From contig NZ_JARZHG010000013.1 of NCBI RefSeq assembly GCF_029946505.1, positions 206,676-270,675 of the forward strand: 64,000 bases of DNA, given 5' to 3'. Source of the stretch: Polyangium sp. y55x31 (lineage in GTDB: Bacteria; Myxococcota_A; Polyangia; Polyangiales; Polyangiaceae). This document shows, piece by piece, positions 24,636-33,078 of this stretch. The translations under genes and the position numbers were made by a program. The notes under the pieces were generated by a model. That model was not told the DNA's origin. It did no database searches and saw nothing but the letters and a program-made list of their open reading frames with translations. How positions within the stretch are numbered: position 1 is the first letter of the stretch; each line of letters starts with the position of its first letter.

Positions 24636-25268
24636 CTAGCTGGTTGCGCTCGGAAACTGCGTGAAGACCCGTGTCACGATCGGGTGCGCCTCGGCCCGCT
24701 CCGCAGCGGCGATGCAGCGTGGCGCGACTTCGCGGATCTTCTCGCGCCCGGGGCGCCAGCGGGAGATCATCGCCGCGTAGACATCGAGGATCGTCATGGA
24801 TTCGCCCAGCAAATAGGTGCCCGGCGAGATCCCCTGCTCGATCACGCGCCAGCAATCGAGCGTCCGCTGCACGGTCGCTGCCTTGAGCTCCTTTTGCGCG
24901 CCCTCGTCCTTCACCCACCGCGCGGGGAAATCGCCGACGGTGTACATCGGATAGATGCTGGACACGAAATACACGAGCCAGCGCAAGAACACCGGCCGTT
25001 TCGGGTCGCCGGGCGGCGGGGCGAGGTGCGTTTGCGGGTGCCGTTCGAGCAGCCAGAGGAGGATGGCCGCGCTTTCGGTGAGGACCGTACCGTCGGGCAA
25101 CACGACCGTGGGCACCTGCGCGAGGGGATTCAGCGCGCGCAGCGCATCGACCGCAGGACCCGGCGTCCAGGGCTCGACCTCGCGGCGCTCGTAGGTTTCT
25201 CCGAGGAGCTCACACGCGGCCTCGATCACGACCGAGCCGCATCCCTTGCAACCGTAGATCGTCAACAT
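24636..25268 (-). CDS. Glutathione S-transferase family protein
   Basis: 210 residues from ATG 25268. The N-terminal thioredoxin-like domain begins MLTIYGCKGCGS, with a CKGC motif in the position of the usual Ser/Cys, then NPLAQVPTVVLPDGTVLTES (cis-Pro and glutathione gamma-Glu-binding TES). The C-terminal helical domain has LDVYAAMISRW. The pattern fits beta- or omega-like GSTs acting in thiol chemistry; the substrate is unknown. A GTG two codons upstream is an alternative start. Confidence 0.88.
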   Translation of the reverse strand: MLTIYGCKGCGSVVIEAACELLGETYERREVEPWTPGPAVDALRALNPLAQVPTVVLPDGTVLTESAAILLWLLERHPQTHLAPPPGDPKRPVFLRWLVYFVSSIYPMYTVGDFPARWVKDEGAQKELKAATVQRTLDCWRVIEQGISPGTYLLGESMTILDVYAAMISRWRPGREKIREVAPRCIAAAERAEAHPIVTRVFTQFPSATS

Positions 25269-25299
25269 GGGCACGTTTGCGCGTGGATCCCGCTCGGCG

Positions 25300-25860
25300 T
25301 CAAGGGCTACACTTCCAGATCTCGTTCAGGTCCTTGGCGAGCGAATAGAGCGCGACGTTCGCGTGCTCGTAAAACCCGTTCGCGTACGGGTTCGGGCAGC
25401 CTGCCATTCGTTTCGCTTTGCTCACCTGCTCCGGCACCTCGCTGTGCCAGAAGTAGAGGTTGTAGATCGGAATGAAGATCTTCCACGGCTTGAAGTTGTC
25501 GTCCTGCGTGTAGGCCTGCAGCTCGCTCAGCATGGCCCACGCGACGTACACGCCGTAGAAGCAAAAGAAGCTGAAGATGAGGACCATCGTCGGGTCCCGC
25601 GTCGTGCCTTTTGGCCCGGCCATCCCGCTGTGCGCCGCCGGTACCATGCCGAACTGGGCGGGAGCCGCGTAGTTGCCGAACCCCCCCGGCGGCCCCCATG
25701 CCTGCTGCGGGGGCGCGCCCCAGCCGGGTTGCGGCGCGCCGGGATATCCTTGCGGCGGCGCGCCCCATCCTTGGGGAGCTGCTCCCTGCAGGCGATTGCC
25801 GCACTTCGTGCACGTGGGCGCGCCATCGACGTTCGGCGTACCACAGGTCGGACAGAACAC
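25300..25860 (-). CDS. Zinc-ribbon membrane protein with Pro/Gly/Gln linker
   Basis: 186 residues from GTG 25860, with a GAGGAGG ribosome site seven bases upstream. The N-terminal double zinc knuckle CPTCG...CTKCG (residues about 4-22) is followed by a Gly/Pro/Gln-rich repeat linker (about 25-85). The C-terminal 100 residues hold a membrane helix (TMVLIFSFFCFYGVYVAWAM) and a conserved FKPWKIFIPIYNLYFWH segment like DUF4234-type proteins. Role unknown; probably an inner-membrane protein. Confidence 0.7.
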   Translation of the reverse strand: MFCPTCGTPNVDGAPTCTKCGNRLQGAAPQGWGAPPQGYPGAPQPGWGAPPQQAWGPPGGFGNYAAPAQFGMVPAAHSGMAGPKGTTRDPTMVLIFSFFCFYGVYVAWAMLSELQAYTQDDNFKPWKIFIPIYNLYFWHSEVPEQVSKAKRMAGCPNPYANGFYEHANVALYSLAKDLNEIWKCSP

Positions 25861-26041
25861 GCACCAACCTCCTCGGGGGATTCGCGGAAAAGCGCGCAGG
25901 CACCGGCCTGCGTCGCCCTCCCCGCGCCACCCATGCGACGCGGAGCGCCGAAGAGCGTACCGAGGAAGCTCTCGCTTCACAAGCGGGAGATGGCCCCCAC
26001 CGCCGAGGTCTGCTCCTCTGCTCGGAGGAGGTCGATCGTTC

Positions 26042-26503
26042 ATGAGACGTACAAGCGAAACGCCGCGTTTCCTCGCGTTCGCCGCGCTCGTTGCGAGCCT
26101 CGCCGCGGGCGCGGGCTGCGCGGACGAGCCCACCCCGCGCTCCACGAGCGCCCCGGCGGCGGCCTACGAGGTCGTGCCCCAATGGTTGAAGCCGCCGGCC
26201 GGACAGACCCTCGGGGAGGCGGTCGGGGTCGGCGTCGACTCGCACAACCACGTCTTCGTGTTCCACCGCGCGGATCGGGGCTGGGGCAACGAAGAGATCA
26301 TCGACAAACCCACGATCTGGATGGTCGAGGGGGATTCCGGCGAGGTGCTCGCCTCGTGGGGGGAAAACGTCTTCCTCGTCCCGCACGGGCTCGGGGTCGA
26401 CAAGAACGACCACGTCTGGGTGACCGACGTCGGGCTCGATCAGATCTTCGAGTTCAGCCACGACGGCGCGCTCCTCCAGACCATCGGCAGGGGGCACGAA
26501 TGA
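26042..26503 (+). CDS. NHL-repeat lipoprotein, N-terminal half of a PAL-like propeller
   Basis: 153 residues. A signal peptide ends in a lipobox AGAGC (Cys26). The mature part carries two to three NHL blades: GVGVDSHNHVFVFHRADRGW, PHGLGVDKNDHVWVTDVGLD and QIFEFSHDGALLQTIGRG. These match the first half of bacterial peptidyl-hydroxyglycine alpha-amidating-lyase-like propellers and stop where the next gene resumes. The stop overlaps the next start by ATGA, so the two halves are made together. Each half keeps its own lipoprotein signal, so this is not a simple frameshift. Confidence 0.75.
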   Translation: MRRTSETPRFLAFAALVASLAAGAGCADEPTPRSTSAPAAAYEVVPQWLKPPAGQTLGEAVGVGVDSHNHVFVFHRADRGWGNEEIIDKPTIWMVEGDSGEVLASWGENVFLVPHGLGVDKNDHVWVTDVGLDQIFEFSHDGALLQTIGRGHE

Positions 26504-27099
26504 GGCCTTGGTTTTTCCTGGTCCTTCCGGCGCTCGTCGCGTGCGGCAGCCCGCCCGACGAGTTCGCGAAACCCACCGACGTGTTTCTCGCGCCGAACGG
26601 CGAGCTTTACGTCGCGGATGGGTACGAGAACACCCGCGTGGCGCGGTTCGATACGCGCGGCATGTTCCTCGACGCATGGGGTGATCCGGGGAGCGAGCCG
26701 GGTCATTTCGACATTCCGCACGGCATCGCGTCCGACGGAAAGGATCGGATCTACGTCGCGGATCGTGGCAATGCGCGGCTGCAGATCTTCGACCTCGAAG
26801 GCACGCTCCTCGACGTCTGGAGCGGTCCCGAGATCGGGCGGCCCTGGGGGGTCGAGGTGGCCCCGAATGGGCACGTCTTCGTGATCGACGGCGGCGACCA
26901 GCTCGAAGACGCGCCGTCGGGGCGCGCGCTCGAGCTCGATCACGACGGCAAGGTGATCACGAGCTGGGGCAGCTTCGGCCGCGAGGAAGGGCAGTTCGAC
27001 ACGGGGCACGACATCACCGTCGGGCCGGACGGCCGCGTGTACGTGGTCGAGCAGGTGGGGCGACGCGTGCAGAAGTTTCGCCCCAAAATGATGCCCTGA
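26500..27099 (+). CDS. NHL-repeat lipoprotein, C-terminal half of a PAL-like propeller
   Basis: 199 residues. The short signal peptide MRPWFFLVLPALVACGS has a lipobox cysteine at residue 15. The blades FAKPTDVFLAPNGELYVADG, FDIPHGIASDGKDRIYVADR, RPWGVEVAPNGHVFVIDGG and FDTGHDITVGPDGRVYVVEQ follow the second half of PAL-like propellers. The H-G-I and Y-V-A-D-R positions of the family are kept. The start ATG overlaps the previous stop (ATGA). The likely product is one surface propeller assembled from two lipoproteins; catalytic activity is unproven. Confidence 0.78.
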   Translation: MRPWFFLVLPALVACGSPPDEFAKPTDVFLAPNGELYVADGYENTRVARFDTRGMFLDAWGDPGSEPGHFDIPHGIASDGKDRIYVADRGNARLQIFDLEGTLLDVWSGPEIGRPWGVEVAPNGHVFVIDGGDQLEDAPSGRALELDHDGKVITSWGSFGREEGQFDTGHDITVGPDGRVYVVEQVGRRVQKFRPKMMP

Positions 27100-27150
27100 C
27101 GCTGGCGGGCGCCTCTTTCCCCGCGCGCGGAGGGTTGGTAGATTCGCCTT

Positions 27151-27840
27151 GTGACCCTGCGCATCCTGACCTTGCTCTCCGCATCTGCCTTGCTTGCCGG
27201 CTGTGGAGCGGCGCCGTCCGCGCCGTCCGCGCCTCCGCCCCCCGCGCCTCCGCCTCCCGCGCCCGATGTGACGCCGGAAAAGGGCCGCATGGTCTTCATC
27301 CACGGCGCGGGCAATGGCAAGAGCTCCGACGACATCACCAGGCACGAGGAAGGGTGCAATAAAAACGATCTCGCGAGCTGCCATGCGCTCGGGCTCGCGC
27401 TGATGACGCCGAAGGACAAGCAGGGGGACAACAACAAGCGCGCGTTCGCGGCCTTCGAGAAGGGATGCCAGGGCGGATATGCGCCGAGCTGCAATGGCCT
27501 CGGGGTGATGTACATCCACGGAATGGGCGTGGCCCGTGACGTCGCGCGGGCGATGGAGCTCTACAAAAAGGCCTGCGAAGGCGAGGCGAGCACGGCGTGC
27601 CTGCACGTGGCCATGGCCTACGAGAGCGGGCACGATGTCGCGGCCGATTGGCCGATGGCCGTTCGTTATTACGAGAGCGCCTGCGCCCTCGGCGACTTCC
27701 AGGGCTGCCAGACGGCGGCGAAGGCGTTCGCCGAGGGCGACCGCGTCCCGCGGGATCCGGAGAAGGCGCGCAAGCTGTACGACCGCGGCTGCCAGGAAGG
27801 TGACGAGGAGGCCTGCAAGGCGCGCGACGCGCTCAAGTGA
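27151..27840 (+). CDS. Sel1-repeat, Cys-rich lipoprotein
   Basis: 229 residues from GTG 27151. A signal peptide with lipobox LLAGC (Cys18) leads into a Pro/Ala-rich spacer. Four to five Sel1-like repeats follow, each with a conserved Cys pair (EGCNKNDLASCHALGLAL, KGCQGGYAPSCNGLGVMY, KACEGEASTACLHVAMAY, SACALGDFQGCQTAAKAF). This resembles Helicobacter cysteine-rich (Hcp) proteins, where the pairs form disulphides. A periplasmic or surface scaffold is likely. It overlaps the convergent next gene by 8 bases at their 3' ends. Confidence 0.8.
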   Translation: MTLRILTLLSASALLAGCGAAPSAPSAPPPPAPPPPAPDVTPEKGRMVFIHGAGNGKSSDDITRHEEGCNKNDLASCHALGLALMTPKDKQGDNNKRAFAAFEKGCQGGYAPSCNGLGVMYIHGMGVARDVARAMELYKKACEGEASTACLHVAMAYESGHDVAADWPMAVRYYESACALGDFQGCQTAAKAFAEGDRVPRDPEKARKLYDRGCQEGDEEACKARDALK

Positions 27841-28936
27841 AGGCGAACGATGCGAGGATCTCCCGCGCCAGCCGCTCGTAATTGGCGAGCGTCCCCCTGG
27901 CGCGTGGATTCTGCTTGAGCACGCATAAAAATACGATCACGTTCGCGAAGCGGCGTCCATCCTCGGAGACATACACCCCATCGAAGGACAAACCATCGAT
28001 GTTGCGGTTCTCCAGGACGCCGAGAAACCCCTTCGCATCGCCCGGGAGCTTCATGGTTTCCCGCGGCGACACGCGGCCCATCGAGCCGTCGATCGGAGCG
28101 CTCACCCTCGCCACGACCGCATCGCGCTCCCGGGCGATTTCGTCGACGGAACCCTCCTGCACCTTCACCGACAGCGTGAGCGAGCACGAAATCCCGCCGG
28201 TCATGGCGAAGTAGGACTTCACCTGCTTGCTCTCGGTCTCCCGCTCCCGCAGAAACCACGTCGCCGGATAGGTCAACTCGAATCCATCGTGATCGACGCG
28301 CTTCGGGTACGAGAGGTCGACGAAATCGTCGTACGAGGTGGCACCATCGGCCTCGGGGTCGTTCAGTCCGAACGAGGTCACGGTCATCGGATTGCGATGT
28401 CCATCGATCGACAAGCAGGCGACGCCGGTGAGCATCACGCGGGGGTGAATGTCGTGATGTTTCTTGTAGCCTGGCCCGTCGGTGACGAGGAGGTGCGCTT
28501 GCTCGATTTCACACGGATAGCTCACGGACCGCGGTTCGGTCCGCAGGCTCTCCAAGGCGGCGGGCCAGCGTCGAACCAGGAGGAGGTTCATCGCCAGGGT
28601 GACCATCACCAAGGGATCGTCGGCCATGCGGTCCTTGATGTCGGCTTTGACCTGGGAAGAGCGGACCAACGTTTGCTTTACGGGTATGGGATCCGGCTCG
28701 TTCTCGGGGGCGGACGGCTCCGAGCGGAACCAGACGGTGCTCTCCCCCGCGCGCGTCTTGAAATCCCCCTGGATGATCCAGGCTCCGTCCTTGGTTTGTC
28801 CGAGGAGCCGGAGCACGAACGCGGCCCAGACGCCGTCCCCGCGCTCCATGTAATACGTCACGTATTGCCCTGCTCTCCAGGGCGGGTGAATGAGTTCGGG
28901 CGTCGAACCACCACGCTTGCGGAACAAGTCGAACAT
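27833..28936 (-). CDS. Hypothetical protein of unknown function
   Basis: 367 residues, with no signal peptide and no membrane helix. The first 20 residues are basic, then HPPWRAGQYVTYYMERGDG begins a beta-rich region. A region near 225-330 (GFELTYPATWFLRERETESK, then VKSYFAMTGGISCSLTLSV) recalls PsbP/DcrB-like folds used in uncharacterised stress proteins; this is a weak resemblance. No catalytic motif is visible. It overlaps the Sel1 gene by 8 bases tail to tail and is divergent from the YdeI gene across 194 bases. Confidence 0.6.
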   Translation of the reverse strand: MFDLFRKRGGSTPELIHPPWRAGQYVTYYMERGDGVWAAFVLRLLGQTKDGAWIIQGDFKTRAGESTVWFRSEPSAPENEPDPIPVKQTLVRSSQVKADIKDRMADDPLVMVTLAMNLLLVRRWPAALESLRTEPRSVSYPCEIEQAHLLVTDGPGYKKHHDIHPRVMLTGVACLSIDGHRNPMTVTSFGLNDPEADGATSYDDFVDLSYPKRVDHDGFELTYPATWFLRERETESKQVKSYFAMTGGISCSLTLSVKVQEGSVDEIARERDAVVARVSAPIDGSMGRVSPRETMKLPGDAKGFLGVLENRNIDGLSFDGVYVSEDGRRFANVIVFLCVLKQNPRARGTLANYERLAREILASFAFT

Positions 28937-29130
28937 GGATCACCTTCCGTCGGGCTCCGGATGACGGGTGCACCAGCAGCGCGCACATCGTCGAGGCTCG
29001 GGCCGTAGGCATCGGCACGAAGATAGTCGACCTCACAGCAAAAGGCTACCCATGATCTTTGCGGGTCTTGTCTTCCAAACCCTGCCTTCGGTAAAGTGGA
29101 CGCGCTGCGCGCGGGAGTGGGACGATTCGC

Positions 29131-29778
29131 ATGAAAAAGACCGGAACGACGAAGACGGCGACCAAAACGACGGCGGCAAAGAAGACGGCGGCAAAGACGA
29201 CCCCCGCGGGGGACGCGCCCATTGTGGCCTTCGACGGCCCGCGCGCGTGGTCGACGTGGCTCGCCGCGAACCACGCCTCGTCGCGCGGCGTTTGGCTCAA
29301 GCTCGCGAAAAAGGCCTCGGGCGTCGCATCCGTGACCTATCCGGAGGCGGTCGACGTGGCGCTCGTATGGGGCTGGATCGACGGGCAGAAGCGGAGCTTC
29401 GACGAGACGGCGTGGCTCCAGAAATTCACGCCGCGCAGCGCGAAGAGCATCTGGTCGAAGATCAATCGGGAGAAGGCGCTGGCCCTCATCGCGTCCGGAG
29501 AGATGCAGCCTCCGGGCCTCGCGGAGGTCGAGCGCGCGAAGCGGGACGGCCGCTGGGACCAGGCCTACGACTCTCCGAGCCGCGCCACCGTGCCCCCCGA
29601 TCTATCGGACGCCCTCGCGAAAAATACCCGCGCCGCCGCTTTCTTCGCGACGCTCGACGCGACGAACCGTTACGCCATGTTGTTCCGTATCCAGACCGCG
29701 AAGAAACCCGAGACGCGTCAGAAGCGCATCACGCAATTCGTCGAGATGCTGGCGAAACACGAAAAGCTTCATCCTTGA
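29131..29778 (+). CDS. YdeI/OmpD-associated family protein
   Basis: 215 residues. The first 28 residues are a Lys/Thr/Ala-rich basic tail (KKTGTTKTATKTTAAKKTAA). The YdeI core follows: RAWSTWLAANHASSRGVWLK, YPEAVDVALVWGWIDGQ and FTPRSAKSIWSKINREKA. The family is linked in E. coli and Salmonella to OmpD and polymyxin responses, but its biochemical role is not clear. The histone-like basic extension is unusual and could add nucleic-acid binding; that is inference. Confidence 0.85.
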   Translation: MKKTGTTKTATKTTAAKKTAAKTTPAGDAPIVAFDGPRAWSTWLAANHASSRGVWLKLAKKASGVASVTYPEAVDVALVWGWIDGQKRSFDETAWLQKFTPRSAKSIWSKINREKALALIASGEMQPPGLAEVERAKRDGRWDQAYDSPSRATVPPDLSDALAKNTRAAAFFATLDATNRYAMLFRIQTAKKPETRQKRITQFVEMLAKHEKLHP

Positions 29779-29785
29779 GCCTTCC

Positions 29786-30607
29786 TCACCGAGCCCGCTT
29801 CCGGCGGGATCGCATCGCCAGGAGCGCAGGCGCTGCGAGGAGGAGCCAGGCACCCTGCGTGGCGCCATTTCCCATCGAGAACGAGCATCCCGAGTCGTTC
29901 GTCGGGTGAATGTTCACCGGATCGCCGCCGCTGCCGCCATTGCCGCCGCTGCCGCTCCCGCCTGCGCCCGTGGACGAGCCCGCGCCCGCGTCCTCGGGGA
30001 CGCCCGCGTCCATCTCCGCCGGCGCGGGCGGCACGTACGTGCTCCCCTCGGAGACGATCGTCACGACGAACCGGATCTTCGTGGGCATGTACAGCGCAGC
30101 CGTCTCGGCGCCGACGTTGTCCGCCGAGGGTTTTCCGTTCTGCGTGTCCTTCAGAATGAGCGCAATTTTACCCGATCCGAGGCTCCAGTCGACGGCGGTG
30201 CCGGGCGGCGACCAGAAATCCGAGAATTTTGTCGCCCAATCATAAACGCCCACGGTCGTATAAGCCGGCGCCTGGCCGACGCACGCATACGTCGGCTGCG
30301 CCTCGAAGCAGGCCTGGAAACGCGTGGGCGTGTCGGTCGGCTTCGTGTAGACTTCGAGGTGCATGTACGCCGTGCCCGTCGTGTAATCGATCGGGCTCTT
30401 CCAGTTCGAGGGCGTCCCGGCGCGCGGCTCGACGCGGTAATGCGAGTCCGGCATGTCGGGCGTGTGCTCGTACGTCTCGTCGACCACGACGAACTGCTCG
30501 GCCGCCGCGAAGGAGCTCCAGCACGACACGAGCGCCGCGGCCGCGAGGAAAACGCCTGCGCGTCGAGGCGCGCGCGAAATCGAACCAACGGTTCTGTCTT
30601 GCATCAT
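29786..30607 (-). CDS. Secreted protein with MYXO-CTERM-type C-terminal sorting tail
   Basis: 273 residues. The N-terminal signal has a hydrophobic core VFLAAAALVSCWSSFAAAE. A beta-rich body (VEPRAGTPSNWKSPIDY, WATKFSDFWSPPGTAVDWSL) follows. A Gly/Ser/Asp spacer (about 205-232) precedes a C-terminal SGCSFSMGNG, a hydrophobic helix AWLLLAAPALLAM and a final RSRRKRAR. A Cys near a helix and a basic end is the MYXO-CTERM plan, which in myxobacteria marks surface-sorted proteins. Body function unknown. Confidence 0.78.
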   Translation of the reverse strand: MMQDRTVGSISRAPRRAGVFLAAAALVSCWSSFAAAEQFVVVDETYEHTPDMPDSHYRVEPRAGTPSNWKSPIDYTTGTAYMHLEVYTKPTDTPTRFQACFEAQPTYACVGQAPAYTTVGVYDWATKFSDFWSPPGTAVDWSLGSGKIALILKDTQNGKPSADNVGAETAALYMPTKIRFVVTIVSEGSTYVPPAPAEMDAGVPEDAGAGSSTGAGGSGSGGNGGSGGDPVNIHPTNDSGCSFSMGNGATQGAWLLLAAPALLAMRSRRKRAR

Positions 30608-30701
30608 TCGAGGCTATCGGATTTCCCGGCGGGCGTCGAGCAGGGCGAGGGCGCATTTCACCGCGCGGCGAGGACACGGCCGAGCGTGATCCTGGTGGAA
30701 C

Positions 30702-31739
30702 TCACGGCTCCGGCGCGAGCGCGCGCGTCAAGGTGGCGGCATCGACCTCGGCGATCGCGCTCGTATTCTCGCCGGCCCAGAGCGGCGAGAAATCTCCGCT
30801 GCCATTGCGCTCGGCGCGGGCCCGCAAGGGCGCGACGGCGGCGACTGCCCACGGGAATGGGGGCGCGGCGGGGTTCATGGGACCGAGCTCGCGCATGAGC
30901 CGATTCACGATGCCACGTGCGGGTCGCCCCGAAAACAGGTTCGTGAGGGCGGTGTGATGGCGCGCGGGGCTCTTCAGCGCGGCGCGATGCACGGCGCTCG
31001 TGTCGGCCTCGGGGCAGAGGAGATAGGCGGTCCCGACCTGCACGCCCGCCGCGCCGAGCGCCATCGCCGCGCGGACGCTGCGGGCATCGGCGATGCCGCC
31101 GGCCGCGATCACCGGGACCCTCACCGCGTCGACGATCTGTGGCAGGAGCGCGAACGTGCCCATCTGCTCGGTGAGATCGTCGCTCAGGAAATGGCCGCGG
31201 TGCCCGCCCGCTTCGAGGCCCTGGGCGATGATCACGTCCGCGCCGTGGGCTTCGAGCCAGCGCGCTTCGGAGGTGGTCGTGGCCGAGGAGAGAACCTTGG
31301 AGCCCCAACCTTTGACCCGCGCGAGGAGCTCGGCGGAGGGCAATCCGAAATGGAAGCTCACGACGGGCGGCGCGAATTCGGCGATGATGTCGGCCACGTC
31401 GTGCGTGAAGGGCGCGCGTCCGGCGCCCGCGGGGGCGAGGTTCGGGTCGATGCCGAGCTCTTTGTAGTAAGGCTCCAGCATGCCCCGAAAGCGAGCTTCC
31501 ACCGCGGGGTCCGGCGTGATCGGCGTGTGGCAGAAGAAGTTGACGTTGAAAGGCCGGCTCGTCCCCGCGCGGAGCGCCTGGAGCTCGCGGCGCAGCGCAT
31601 CCGGGCCGAGCATGGCGCAGGGCAGGGAACCGAGCCCGCCTGCATTCGAAACAGCGATGGCGAGCCGGCTCCCCTGGACACCGGCCATGGGCGCCTGGAT
31701 GATGTCGAGCTCGATTCCCAAGAGTTCGCGGATCCGCAT
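30702..31739 (-). CDS. Nitronate monooxygenase (2-nitropropane dioxygenase) family
   Basis: 345 residues from ATG 31739, with a GGAGGGG site upstream. The FMN TIM-barrel landmarks are IIQAPMAGVQGSRLAIAVSN, PFNVNFFCH, VVSFHFGLP, GADVIIAQGLEAGGHRGH (the candidate active-site His), VPVIAAGGIADARSV and AAGVQVGTAYLLC. The length fits the class I family. The enzyme oxidises nitronates with O2 using FMN and detoxifies them. No catabolic neighbours are present. Confidence 0.9.
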   Translation of the reverse strand: MRIRELLGIELDIIQAPMAGVQGSRLAIAVSNAGGLGSLPCAMLGPDALRRELQALRAGTSRPFNVNFFCHTPITPDPAVEARFRGMLEPYYKELGIDPNLAPAGAGRAPFTHDVADIIAEFAPPVVSFHFGLPSAELLARVKGWGSKVLSSATTTSEARWLEAHGADVIIAQGLEAGGHRGHFLSDDLTEQMGTFALLPQIVDAVRVPVIAAGGIADARSVRAAMALGAAGVQVGTAYLLCPEADTSAVHRAALKSPARHHTALTNLFSGRPARGIVNRLMRELGPMNPAAPPFPWAVAAVAPLRARAERNGSGDFSPLWAGENTSAIAEVDAATLTRALAPEP

Positions 31740-31759
31740 CGTCCCCTCCGTTTTTTCTC

Positions 31760-32893
31760 TCAGCCTTTGGGCTCGTCGGGTGAGCAAACCTTTTGCGCTT
31801 CGAGCGGCTTCGGCTCGGGTTTTTTTCTGGGCACGTCCCCGCGCTCGCAATCGTCGGGCGTATAGCCGAACGCGCCCAGACAAACCACGTACCGGGCGTC
31901 GCACTGCGGCTCCCCGGAGAGAAAACAGCCGAGGTGCATCCGCGCGCAGTAGCTGCAAGAATATCGCAGCGCGAGGGCGCGGCGCTCGGCCTCGTAGCGC
32001 TCCCGTTGCGCTTCGAGCGCCTCCTCGGTGATCGGCGCGCTGAAGAGCTGGGCGCGCCACGTCCCGCGTGTCGTGTTCCGGGGGGTCACGCGGAGGACGA
32101 TGCGCCCGTCTTCCTGGGGGCAAAATGGCGTGATCGCCGAGGTTTCGCGATAAACGGGGACCCAGAGTCCGCCATCATCGAAAAACTTCGCCTCCACAGC
32201 GGCCTCGGCGTCGATCGAGCCGTCGACGTCGTAGCTGCCTCGAAAGACGAGCCCATAACAGCGTCCGCGATGCACGGGGATTCGCAGGACCGCGGGGCTC
32301 TCGGCCTTGCGGTCGAGCGGCATGCCCTCGGGCGAGAGCGTGCCGACGAGCTTTCCGAGGCGCTCGCGGATGTTCGTCTCCTCCGCGGTAAGATAAAGCG
32401 ACATCGGGCAATCCGACGGCGAAAAGCCGGACGCGCAGGTGCCCGGGTAGGGTCCGTTGCGGTCTTTAGGGACGCATTGGTTCGTCGACAGGCAGAACCC
32501 GCAGTATCCCCAGTTGTTGCAGACGCCGCAGTCCTTGATCGCCCTGCATGCGGCCGTGGCCCGCGCCGTGCTTTCCGGCGTCGGATCCGTGCCCGGCGGG
32601 CGCGGGGGCGTCGGCGTGAGCGCGGGCGGAGGCCCCGAGGGCGGCGCCTCGAACGGGCTCGCGCCCCGGAACGCGCCTTTCGGAGTATCGCTCGCAAGCG
32701 GCGCGCTCGGCGGGTTTGCGGCGACGCCGGGGCCCGTGGAGGATTCGGGCGCGCTGCGTTGCGCCATACGCGATGGCGAGGCCTTCGCGCTCGCGGCCTC
32801 TGGCCCTTCGGGATGCGGCGCGCTCGCACAGGCGGCGACGAAGGCCGACAGGAGGAGGGAGCCGAAGAGGGGCGTGGTGGTATTGGCGTGCAT
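31760..32893 (-). CDS. Cys-rich lipoprotein
   Basis: 377 residues with signal peptide and lipobox FVAAC (Cys22). A Pro/Ala/Ser-rich spacer runs to about residue 110. A cysteine-knot-like block CRAIKDCGVCNNWGYCGFC is then followed by a beta region containing RIPVHRGRCYGLVFRGSYD. A helical stretch (EEALEAQRERYEAERRALAL) and more Cys (CSYCARMHLGCF) end the protein. No known domain is recognised. Likely outer-membrane anchored; disulphides likely. It starts 185 bases divergent from the second Ser/Thr kinase. Confidence 0.7.
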   Translation of the reverse strand: MHANTTTPLFGSLLLSAFVAACASAPHPEGPEAASAKASPSRMAQRSAPESSTGPGVAANPPSAPLASDTPKGAFRGASPFEAPPSGPPPALTPTPPRPPGTDPTPESTARATAACRAIKDCGVCNNWGYCGFCLSTNQCVPKDRNGPYPGTCASGFSPSDCPMSLYLTAEETNIRERLGKLVGTLSPEGMPLDRKAESPAVLRIPVHRGRCYGLVFRGSYDVDGSIDAEAAVEAKFFDDGGLWVPVYRETSAITPFCPQEDGRIVLRVTPRNTTRGTWRAQLFSAPITEEALEAQRERYEAERRALALRYSCSYCARMHLGCFLSGEPQCDARYVVCLGAFGYTPDDCERGDVPRKKPEPKPLEAQKVCSPDEPKG

Positions 32894-33030
32894 GGCGCGA
32901 TGGCGTGCGCGCCGATGTTAGGCCGAGGTTGGCTGGTCGGGAAGCCTTCCCGGCGTGGCGGAATCGTTCGAGGCGGCGGCCCTACATCGATCCCTCTAGG
33001 CGCCCGCGCGCCGAGCAGGTACCGTATCCG

Positions 33031-33051
33031 CGACCTCGATCTCCGAGGTCG
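33031..33051 (+). promoter_or_regulatory. Leader stem-loop upstream of the Ser/Thr kinase gene
   Basis: CGACCTCG (33031-33038) pairs perfectly with CGAGGTCG (33044-33051) around a 5-base loop, 28 bases before the kinase ATG. No T-tract follows. It could be an operator dyad or an mRNA leader structure; nothing seen distinguishes these. Confidence 0.4.
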
Positions 33052-33078
33052 ATCCACTCGCTCGATCTCGCTCCCGAC

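Noticed and set aside
24594..24665. A lipoprotein-like start (ALALASLLAGCARK) on the plus strand
   Set aside because: It lies over the 3' end of the GST gene, has no ribosome site, and the rest of the frame is antisense to the GST.
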